Origin: Balneolales bacterium
Lineage (GTDB): Bacteria > Bacteroidota > Rhodothermia > Balneolales > Natronogracilivirgulaceae
Assembly (NCBI GenBank): GCA_007128425.1
Contig: SKXL01000019.1
Location: 1-53,342, forward strand
DNA: 53,342 nucleotides
Direction of reading: 5' to 3'
Part shown: positions 44,204 to 53,342 of the stretch, one piece after another
Position numbering within the stretch: position 1 is the first letter of the stretch
How the letters are laid out: each line of letters starts with the position of its first letter
The notes under the pieces: generated by a model
The model's database searches: none
The model's input: the letters and a program-made list of their open reading frames with translations, nothing else
What the model was told of the DNA's origin: nothing
Position numbers and translations under genes: made by a program

Positions 44204-44797
44204 TCAGTTGTACTCAGCGCCTTTTTTTTGAATCAATACATAGCGGTGCACATATGAGCCGAGCGAGTAGATCAATAAAATAAGACTTAACCACATTAAA
44301 AATTCGACCGTTTGCTCTCTTTCGGGAAAGAAAAATGCGACAATCCAGTAAAATGCGAGTACATTTACCGCTACCTTGCCAGACACCACCGACATGGCGT
44401 ATTTGCCGCGCTTTCGTTTGATCATCAACGATCCAATGAGGATAAGTCCGTCGCGTATGACCAGGATAACCAGAAAAAAAACGGGAATGATATCGAGCAG
44501 AACGGCGTAGAAAAACAGGATGATGGCACATATCTTATCGGCAAGCGGATCGGCTACCTTGCCGAATTCGGTCACCTGATTGAATTTCCTCGCAAAATAA
44601 CCATCCAGGTAATCGGATACGAAGGCATAGGCAATGAGTGCCACGATGAGCCAGTTGGCCTCCTTGCCAGAGGCGTGGTGCAGCATCAAAATCGGTACGG
44701 CAATGAGCGCCCGCGACAGAGAAATGGCATTGGCGAGCGTAAGGACTTCCTGTTTTACAGGAATGATTTTTCCATCAATGTTGATTTCTTCGTTCAC
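44204..44797 (-). CDS. pgsA: CDP-diacylglycerol--glycerol-3-phosphate 3-phosphatidyltransferase
   Basis: A 197-residue membrane enzyme making phosphatidylglycerophosphate. The CDP-alcohol phosphatidyltransferase motif is complete: SDYLDGYFARKF...GKVADPLADK (D-x2-D-G-x2-A-R-x8-G-x3-D-x3-D). Several hydrophobic helices follow. Translation apparently starts at a GTG (44797). PgsA and CDP-alcohol enzymes are easily confused, and assignment to glycerophosphate is by length and overall similarity. The gene is upstream of ftsY; both serve the inner membrane. Confidence 0.88.
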   Translation of the reverse strand: MNEEINIDGKIIPVKQEVLTLANAISLSRALIAVPILMLHHASGKEANWLIVALIAYAFVSDYLDGYFARKFNQVTEFGKVADPLADKICAIILFFYAVLLDIIPVFFLVILVIRDGLILIGSLMIKRKRGKYAMSVVSGKVAVNVLAFYWIVAFFFPEREQTVEFLMWLSLILLIYSLGSYVHRYVLIQKKGAEYN

Positions 44798-44953
44798 TGC
44801 GCTCCTGGGTTACAAATGATTCCAGACACATGCGGTTTCTGCGTCAATGCCGGACGTTGAATTTGTTTCTCAATTTATTTTTCCGGGTGAATCATTGTAC
44901 CTTGTATTTTGCACTGATCAGCTACCCGGCAACCTAAAATATAAATTTATAGG

Positions 44954-45541
44954 ATGAACACGAAAGATACTGACCATTCCCTGCTGGAGAAGAAGCTGGA
45001 TTCCGAGAAAATTTTTTCGGGGAATCTGTTGCATGTTTACCGGGACAAGGTGCAACTTCCTGATGGAAGTACATCGCATAGAGAATGGATCGACCATCCC
45101 GGAGCCTCTGCTGTGCTCCCGGTTTTTGAATCAGGTGAAGTACAATTGGTCAAGCAATTCCGGTATCCGTTGCGCCAGAACTTTCTGGAGGTTCCTGCGG
45201 GAAAAATCGATGCGGGAGAAGATCCGCTGGTAACGGCAAAAAGGGAGCTCGAGGAGGAGTCTGGTATTCGTGGAGCACACTGGGTGTCTTTGGGAGGATT
45301 CCATCCCTGTATCGGCTATACCAATGAGATTATCTATCTTTTTCTTACATGGGGCCTTGAAGTTTCTGACAACCGGGTGGATGATGACGAATTTCTCAAA
45401 CAGGTACGCTTGCCCTTTGAGAAAGTGATAGAGGCGGTTTACAACGGTGATATCACTGATGGGAAAACCATTGCCAATATCCTCAGGGGCGCAAAATGGT
45501 GGCAAGAAAACAAACCGTTCCCAGTTAAACCGACGCCTTGA
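44954..45541 (+). CDS. Nudix hydrolase (ADP-ribose pyrophosphatase type)
   Basis: A 195-residue hydrolase of nucleoside diphosphates linked to another moiety. The Nudix box is complete: GEDPLVTAKRELEEESGI (G-x5-E-x7-REUxEExGU). EVPAGKIDAGE before it and GFHPCIGYTNEIIYLFLTWG after it are typical of ADP-ribose pyrophosphatases (NudF-like). ADP-ribose is the most likely substrate but not certain. The gene ends 35 bases from a convergent ECF sigma gene. Confidence 0.9.
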   Translation: MNTKDTDHSLLEKKLDSEKIFSGNLLHVYRDKVQLPDGSTSHREWIDHPGASAVLPVFESGEVQLVKQFRYPLRQNFLEVPAGKIDAGEDPLVTAKRELEEESGIRGAHWVSLGGFHPCIGYTNEIIYLFLTWGLEVSDNRVDDDEFLKQVRLPFEKVIEAVYNGDITDGKTIANILRGAKWWQENKPFPVKPTP

Positions 45542-45575
45542 TTCGCTTGCCGGAGCGCCCTGGTCTGAAGCGGTT

Positions 45576-46154
45576 TCAATTTTTCAGATAGCCGCGTTTT
45601 GCAGCGATTTCCTTGATTTTTTCCTTAAGGAGATTGCGTCCGCGATGCAGTCGTGAACGAACGGTCCCGATCGGGACATCCAGCATGTTGGCTATCTCTT
45701 CGTATGTGAAGTCTTCTACATCACAAAGCAACAAGGGCGTACGAAAATCCTCCGGGAGATTGTCCAGTGCCTTTTTGAAATCATCGTCGTACTCGCCACG
45801 GTAAAATTGCGCCTGGAGATCCGTCGTGTCGCTCTGTTCGCTGCGAATGGTTTCGTAATAGGTTGAAACTTCATCATAGTCCACATGGACCGGTTGTCGG
45901 GAAGCCTTTCGGTAGTTGTTTATATAGGAATTTTTTACAATGCGGTACAACCACGCACGGGCATTTGTTCCCTTTTGATAGCTGTTGAAGAATCTGAAGG
46001 CCTTAACAATGCTGTCTTGCAACAGATCTTCAGCATCATTCGGATCCGTAGTGAGACGGAGTGCGTAGTTGTAGGTAGCGTCAAGATGCGGTATGATTTC
46101 AGCATTGAAATCCTCTTGTTTTTTCCGCTCTTCCGCGGTCAGTTTGTCTGACAT
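45576..46154 (-). CDS. ECF-type RNA polymerase sigma factor
   Basis: A 192-residue sigma factor. Region 2 is NYALRLTTDPNDAEDLLQDS followed by VKAFRFFNSYQKGTNARAWL and YRIVKNSYINNYRKASRQP. Region 4 is FKKALDNLPEDFRTPLLLCD, then the helix-turn-helix FTYEEIANMLDVPIGTVRSR and LHRGRNLLKEKI. This sequence type is widespread and highly conserved in Bacteroidota and Balneolota relatives. No anti-sigma gene follows it; the next gene is the convergent Nudix hydrolase. It is downstream of marR on the same strand with a 48-base gap. Confidence 0.93.
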   Translation of the reverse strand: MSDKLTAEERKKQEDFNAEIIPHLDATYNYALRLTTDPNDAEDLLQDSIVKAFRFFNSYQKGTNARAWLYRIVKNSYINNYRKASRQPVHVDYDEVSTYYETIRSEQSDTTDLQAQFYRGEYDDDFKKALDNLPEDFRTPLLLCDVEDFTYEEIANMLDVPIGTVRSRLHRGRNLLKEKIKEIAAKRGYLKN

Positions 46155-46202
46155 GGTATCTCCAGGTTCGTTCTGTGCTCGGTAATTCTGTTTGATTCCG
46201 TA

Positions 46203-46652
46203 CTAACTGCGGATCTTGTCAAGAAGCCTGTTCAGCTCGGCAACTTCCCGGTCCGTCAGTGATGCCAGAATACCATCCATTTTTTCATTCAGATGATCCA
46301 TCCGGTCAAGCATTTCCAGTCCTTTTTGCGTGATAATGATATTCACTTTTCGACGATCTTCATGGCAGTGCTTGCGGCTGGCAAGCCCCTCTTTAACCAG
46401 CCGATCCACAATCCGGGTGATGTCGGACCGTGCATCAAGCATCTGTTTTCTAATGGCATTGTTACAGCAGGGTTTCGGGTACTGCCTTTGAAGAATGCGC
46501 AATATGTTGAATTGTTGAAGCGTCAGGTTGTGCTCGCCTAGCATTTTCTGCAGCCGGGACGTCACACTGCTGTAGGTAAAAAGAAATCTGGCAACAGCTT
46601 TGTGCCTGTCGTTGCGAAATCGCATCTTTATGGCTTCTTTTTCCTCTATCAT
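46203..46652 (-). CDS. MarR-family transcriptional regulator
   Basis: A 149-residue regulator from the ATG at 46652 (46625 is also possible). The fold is clear: HNLTLQQFNILRILQRQYP, the recognition helix region ARSDITRIVDRLVKEGLASR, the wing CHEDRRKVNIIITQKGLEML and a long C-terminal dimer helix. The Cys pair in KPCCNNA could in principle sense oxidants, as in OhrR-like proteins, but this is inference. An inverted repeat at 46717-46734 upstream is a candidate operator. Its neighbours on the same strand are a redoxin and a DsbD-alpha-like protein, which suggests a redox theme. Confidence 0.9.
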   Translation of the reverse strand: MIEEKEAIKMRFRNDRHKAVARFLFTYSSVTSRLQKMLGEHNLTLQQFNILRILQRQYPKPCCNNAIRKQMLDARSDITRIVDRLVKEGLASRKHCHEDRRKVNIIITQKGLEMLDRMDHLNEKMDGILASLTDREVAELNRLLDKIRS

Positions 46653-46716
46653 ATTGTGGTCTATAAAATTAGCATCACCATGAACAGGCCACAAATAATA
46701 CAAAAATTATTTATAT

Positions 46717-46734
46717 GTTGCAACAATAGTTGTT
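46717..46734. promoter_or_regulatory. candidate MarR operator
   Basis: The segment contains the palindrome GTTGCAAC (46717-46724), overlapped by AACAA-TAG-TTGTT (46722-46734). TTG...CAA-rich dyads of this size are typical MarR sites. It lies 65 bases upstream of the chosen marR start and 80 bases past the redoxin stop, so autoregulation is plausible. Confidence 0.4.
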
Positions 46735-46813
46735 AGAACGAGCAAAACGGCGGCATTTTTTTGCCGGTTTTCAGGTTGTAGCAAGCATGATTATGTTTTT
46801 TGAGTGTGTCTGG

Positions 46814-47434
46814 TTAATACTTGACAGTGCAACCGTAAGGCTGATAGGTATTGATTTCGATACCTCGTCCGTCCAACAGCAGATCGAGTGCCTCACTAAT
46901 GAAATTGCGAGCACCCTCGACATCGTCATGATTTGTCGTAGGCCGGTCGTCGATGGCGCCCATGTAGACAAGTTGACCCTGTGGATTGATGATATACATG
47001 TGTGGAGTAACTCTTGCGTCGTATGCCCGACCAACGTGCCCGTCGGGATCCAGCAGGACAGCTCGCGGGCCGGCATTTTTCTCCCGGGTGATTTTCCTGG
47101 CCTGATCCGGCTTCAGGTATCCCTGTTTGCCGGGGGCGGATGAAATAATAGAGAACCAGACAACCCCCTTGTCACGATATTTTTCCTGAAGCATCTGCAT
47201 GTTTCCGGTTGCATAGTGCTTTACCACGAAGGGGCAGTCATGGTTGAGCCACTCCAGCACTACAAACTTGTCTTCATAATCTGACAATGTGTGCTTTTTT
47301 CCGGTGGCGTCCGGCAATGTAAAATCGGGAGCTTTTTTACCTATTTCCGGGCGATTGCGATCCTCAGCCAGGACATTGCCAATAAAGAGAAGTCCAAACA
47401 GCAGTATCAAGATGCTTGAAAGTTGGTTTTTCAT
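46814..47434 (-). CDS. secreted redoxin (AhpC/TSA-thioredoxin fold)
   Basis: A 206-residue protein with a signal peptide (LSSILILLFGLLFIGNVLAED) and a thioredoxin-fold core: KAPDFTLPDATGKKHTLSDY, then LEWLNHDCPFVVKHYATGNM, AVLLDPDGHVGRAYDARVTP and HMYIINPQGQLVYMGAIDDR. The active motif has a single Cys (DCPFV) instead of CxxC; a second Cys near the C-terminus (YGCTVKY) could act as resolving Cys. This is the periplasmic 'thioredoxin family protein' type common in Bacteroidota and Proteobacteria. It follows the DsbD-alpha-like gene by 54 bases, which suggests it is reduced by, or works with, that protein. A weak stem near 46751-46766 may end the transcript. Confidence 0.87.
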   Translation of the reverse strand: MKNQLSSILILLFGLLFIGNVLAEDRNRPEIGKKAPDFTLPDATGKKHTLSDYEDKFVVLEWLNHDCPFVVKHYATGNMQMLQEKYRDKGVVWFSIISSAPGKQGYLKPDQARKITREKNAGPRAVLLDPDGHVGRAYDARVTPHMYIINPQGQLVYMGAIDDRPTTNHDDVEGARNFISEALDLLLDGRGIEINTYQPYGCTVKY

Positions 47435-47488
47435 GGTTTTTCTCCTATGATTGATGTGCGTTTGTGCGAAAAATTTCTGATGAGACGG

Positions 47489-48427
47489 CTACTCCGGATT
47501 GGCTCCAGAGGTGACAGGAAACGTGATTTCAATGGCCGGGATGTTGCGGTTCCGAAGCCAGCTTTTACCGGAATCACCAGATGACAGTACTCCGGTAATC
47601 CTGTCTGGAGTTGATCGAAGATAGCGTGAAATCTCAATCTCCAGCGTCAGGCGATTATCGGTGGCAGTTGCAATCTGGGGCGCGGTATGTTCAATCATTC
47701 CCTGCTTGTGTGGATAGAAGTAGATGTCATCCGAATCGGGAAACAGGGCCTTTTCGCTGCCGGGCTCCAGAGTGATGGTTAATATGCCGGATGCAAGCTC
47801 AGCTTCTGCCTGCCAGTCGGACACGTTCTTCGGCACCAGGCTTCGTGATAGTTCAATCATTCCGGCAGCGGTCTTTGAATAACCGGAAAAATTGCCTTCC
47901 TGGTCAATTGCAAGGGAAAGATGAGTGGATTCAGGCAGGCAGATGTCCTTGCAAACCAGCCAGTTCATATGAGCAGAAAGAGTATGTTGCTGGTTTTTAT
48001 TTGCCGTATTGTTTTCCGAAGCGCACATTTGTGCCTTGCTTTTCTCCCTTGAGACATTCACCGGAACCAGTAGCACCACACGATCAGAATATCCGTACGT
48101 GGTGATGCCATCCTCGTCAAAACGGGTGGGTTGAGGCCAGTGGATCTCGTCCGGCGTCAGAAATCCGTGCTCGTCCCACCGAATTGTTGTTGGCAAACCG
48201 GAATCACCGGGGTTGCGCCAGTAGACATGCCAGCCATCCATGATGTTCATGGCTACCCCGAGCCAGAGTGTATCGGTATTGCTGTCGATGTCGGTCAAAC
48301 CCGCAACTTCCGGAAAAAGTGTGACAGATACCCTGTTATTGGCATGGCCCGAAATGGTGATTGCCAGGATTAAAACCAGACAAGGGGGCAAAAACCCGGA
48401 AATGATTGTGAACCTGCACTTCTTCAT
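47489..48427 (-). CDS. DsbD N-terminal (alpha) domain-like periplasmic protein
   Basis: A 312-residue exported protein from the ATG at 48427; the frame extends further upstream without homology. A hydrophobic signal (IISGFLPPCLVLILAITISG) leads into a domain like the alpha domain of DsbD (DsbC/DsbD N-terminal family), with VAMNIMDGWHVYWRNPGDSG and the redox pair NWLVCKDICLPES (C-x3-C). In DsbD this domain passes electrons from the membrane domain to periplasmic partners. Here the membrane domain and the C-terminal thioredoxin domain are missing, and a redoxin is encoded next. So it is either a split DsbD, fed by a CcdA-type protein elsewhere, or a distinct relay. It heads the minus-strand group redoxin-marR-sigma. 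Confidence 0.85.
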   Translation of the reverse strand: MKKCRFTIISGFLPPCLVLILAITISGHANNRVSVTLFPEVAGLTDIDSNTDTLWLGVAMNIMDGWHVYWRNPGDSGLPTTIRWDEHGFLTPDEIHWPQPTRFDEDGITTYGYSDRVVLLVPVNVSREKSKAQMCASENNTANKNQQHTLSAHMNWLVCKDICLPESTHLSLAIDQEGNFSGYSKTAAGMIELSRSLVPKNVSDWQAEAELASGILTITLEPGSEKALFPDSDDIYFYPHKQGMIEHTAPQIATATDNRLTLEIEISRYLRSTPDRITGVLSSGDSGKSWLRNRNIPAIEITFPVTSGANPE

Positions 48428-50943
48428 AATTTTCTGAAATAATTCCGACAGGCGTATCATGGCAGTTCTGGGCCAGGTTACACGAACCATTGTGTGATAG
48501 TTCTATAATAACACAATTCTCATAAAGGATGAAGGCGACAAACGTATATGCTGATTTCAGGTGCATGTCTTCGCAGATGCAATATTGCAAACCATCATAT
48601 ATGTGGATAACATAGTAGAGACATCAGATCATCGTATGTCTTGAATCCATGCAAATATGCTGTAGTTTTCACGGAATTCCGGATGAATTGGAGTATGATC
48701 ATGAAAAAAGACGACATGGAAAAACGCTGGATCTGGTCAGGCATTACCGTAGCTCTGCTCTCCGGATGCCTGATGCTCTTTTTTCCACTTGTGAACTCAT
48801 TTCACCTGGATTCGGCTCTTGTTGCAGGAACGGTCGGGGCTTTTGTCGCTGCCTGGTTCGGGGCGCGTACCGACAGCAGAGATCGTGATCTGCTGCCGCT
48901 CATCATGATTTTTTATGCAACCGCAATCCCTCTTGTCGTACGTGATGCAACTTTTGGCTGTTTGAGCGTTGACGGGGCTTCGTTCTGGGCAACCATCCCC
49001 GTTTTCAGCGTCTTGTTCGGTTTCTCAATCGGACGCATGTTTCGGATTCCGGGATACCGGAGAGCCAGGGTTATGGCCATCGCCCTTGTTTTTATGGTTG
49101 CTGCCGGCGGCCTGCTCCTGCCACTGCTTCTCTTCCCGCAACTCTATTTTTTCAACCATGTTTTCGGGTACTGGCCAGGTGCCATTTACGACCAGGCGGT
49201 TGCGTATCCCGGAAGGATGGGGCTCTTCCGGCTCATGACGGTCACGTGGATCGCCATTATCTGGATGATTCCCCATCTCTCCGGTTCCGACCGCATCATC
49301 AAGAGTATTTTTGCTCTTCTGATGATATCGCTTGTAATAAATTACGCACTCGCAACCCGAAACGGACTGGTATCTCCGGAATCACGTATCCAAAATGAAC
49401 TTGGCGGAACATTCCAGACCGAGCATTTCATGCTTTACTACTCAAAGCAAGATTTCAATGCCCATGATTTGTCGTTTCTTGCCCGTCTTCATGAGTTTCA
49501 TTTCCAGGAACTGGCCGATACGCTGAATATTTCCTGGCCACCCGGCAAGCGTATCAGCAGCTATCTCTACGGCGATGAATGGCAGATGCAGCGCCTCACG
49601 GGTGCAAAGGGGGTGAGTTATGTTCCGGTCTGGCAAAGAAACCCGCAGATGCACATGAGAAAGGCAGCCATCGACGGCACCTTGCGGCATGAACTGGTGC
49701 ACGTCATCGCCAGGGAGTTTGGCAATCGGCTTCTTAACGCCTCCTGGAGCATCGGGATGGTGGAGGGACTCGCCGTAGCGCTGGCACCCGCTTCATCGGC
49801 CAGACTCACACATGACCAGCTTGTTGTGTCAAATGAAGCATTTTACTCCAGGGAAGAACTGGAGCGGCTGTTTTCATTTACCGGGTTTTATCGCGAATCG
49901 GGATCCGTTGCCTATTCTGTCTCGGGCTCGTTTACCGCTACGCTGCTTCGTGAGTATCCGGTTGAATACTTCAAAAAAGCGTATCGAAATTCATCGCTGC
50001 AAAAGGGGTATGGTGGGCTTCTGTCCGATGCCATCACAAAATGGCACCAGCGCGTGAGTGAGGTGACGGTTACAGACGAGGAAAAGAGGCTGGCTGAATC
50101 CGTGTTTGCCGTGCCGTCACTCTTTGATGTCCGTTGTCCGCGCAAGCTGACGAACGCAGAGAAATACCGGGATGATTATCGCCTTGCTCTTGCCAATGGG
50201 GACACGGCCAGGGCAACAGGTTTTCTTGAAAAAGTCCTGAATGCCGATCCGGACTGGGATGCCGGATGGTTGCAATGGATGCGCATGCAAATCGAGACCG
50301 GCAATGCAAATAGGGTAATCGCCATGTTTTCCGGAAAAGACGCTGCCATGGATAACGAAAAGATGCAGGATAGCGGTACGACACGTGATTTCCTGGCTCA
50401 GGGATATGGTAGGGCTCCGGATCACCCGTTGATATTTGTGCGGCTGGCAGATGCTTTTATAGCAGACGGTCGACCAGACCAGGCGTTGAAAATAAGACGC
50501 AGAGTCATAAATGAAATAGATCGGGGACAAAATTTGGGTAAAGACGCGGTCTCTGGCGGTATTTCTCCACCCGACTTACCGGACGCTCAGGTTCTGAACG
50601 CACAGACAGAAGCTGCCTGGAAACTTCGGGCCGACACAAGCCGGTGGAAGAAGCTGGTGAAGATTCTCTACCTGCCGGATCCTTCGATCGATTCCCCGCC
50701 CGATTTCGTGATGGAATCCGGTGAGGCCACCCTGGTGCGTGTATTCCTGTCGGAATGGTTCCGTAAAAATGTGCTGCCGTCGTCCGGCACCATTCCGTAC
50801 GATCTGGTTGAGATGGCTCTGCAGGACCCTGTTGATCCCGCCTTTTTTGAAGTCTATCGAAATCTGATCTACCTGACTTCACCACAGGTACCGGCCGCTT
50901 TTTTTGAGGATAAACTTTCGGATCGGGAATGGCGTCCATCCCT

Positions 50944-53342
<2,399 letters not shown>

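Noticed and set aside
46749-46770. Stem CGGCA...TGCCG as a strong terminator after the redoxin gene
   Set aside because: Only five base pairs and no proper T-run on the coding strand; noted as weak within the redoxin entry.

Overview
This is a 53.3 kb stretch of ordinary-looking bacterial chromosome with about 45 well-supported genes. I found no rRNA, tRNA, insertion sequence, prophage or CRISPR array. The best fit is a Gram-negative member of the Bacteroidota/Balneolota/Rhodothermota group. The evidence is a secreted protease with an 'NYPNPF...G-VYIYQI' type IX secretion (T9SS) sorting domain, a GldC-like protein, a long surface protein ending in a beta-barrel, a short-LID adenylate kinase and an FtsY without its acidic extension. 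Balneolota (Balneolaceae or relatives) is my preferred guess, but this rests on protein style and was not tested by phylogeny.

Layout. 1-3.2 kb: the start of a secreted GLUG-repeat protein, an unexplained interval, and a secreted HExxH metalloprotease with a T9SS tail. 3.3-6.2 kb: trhO, an RluA-family pseudouridine synthase and a lipoprotein. 6.3-11.7 kb: an alpha/beta hydrolase, recN and, divergently, lon. 12-13.9 kb: rluD, gldC and a single-domain response regulator. 13.8-15.8 kb (minus strand): nth coupled to a Memo-family protein carrying a PqqD-like N-terminus. 16-19 kb: a winged-helix regulator, glutamate dehydrogenase, a 2H phosphoesterase and a DUF502 membrane protein. 19.3-22.2 kb: a UbiB/ABC1 kinase coupled to an acyltransferase. 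22.3-23.2 kb: a phasin and PhaR. 23.4-26.8 kb: adk, an alkaline-phosphatase-fold enzyme, dtd, a 500-base AT-rich gap and purM. 26.8-29.7 kb: a 974-residue protease/propeller/barrel surface protein. 29.7-33.5 kb: trhA, cstA and rtcB. 33.7-36.5 kb: a large M14 carboxypeptidase. 36.6-40.5 kb (minus strand): metK, ruvB, a TPR membrane protein and an ECF sigma factor. 40.7-43.2 kb: scpA and an M28 peptidase lipoprotein. 43.2-45.5 kb: ftsY, pgsA and a Nudix hydrolase. 45.6-48.4 kb (minus strand): a DsbD-alpha-like protein, a redoxin, MarR and an ECF sigma factor. 48.7-51 kb: a polytopic membrane HExxH protein. 50.9 kb to the end: the C-terminal part of metH.

Most genes are housekeeping: RNA modification, DNA repair and recombination, chromosome segregation, membrane biogenesis and the methionine/SAM cycle. 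A second theme is exported proteolysis. Three different HExxH proteins, an M14 and an M28 peptidase are all predicted to be secreted or membrane-bound, which suits a protein-scavenging lifestyle. Genes are tightly packed, with ATGA start/stop overlaps (nth/Memo, cstA/trhA, ubiB/acyltransferase) and four convergent pairs whose coding ends overlap. The most interesting observations are the PqqD-like/Memo fusion coupled to nth, the unusual iron-sulfur cysteine spacing in that Nth, the barrel-tethered and membrane-embedded HExxH proteins, and the free-standing DsbD-alpha/redoxin pair. I saw no clear candidate for a wholly new defence or mobile system.
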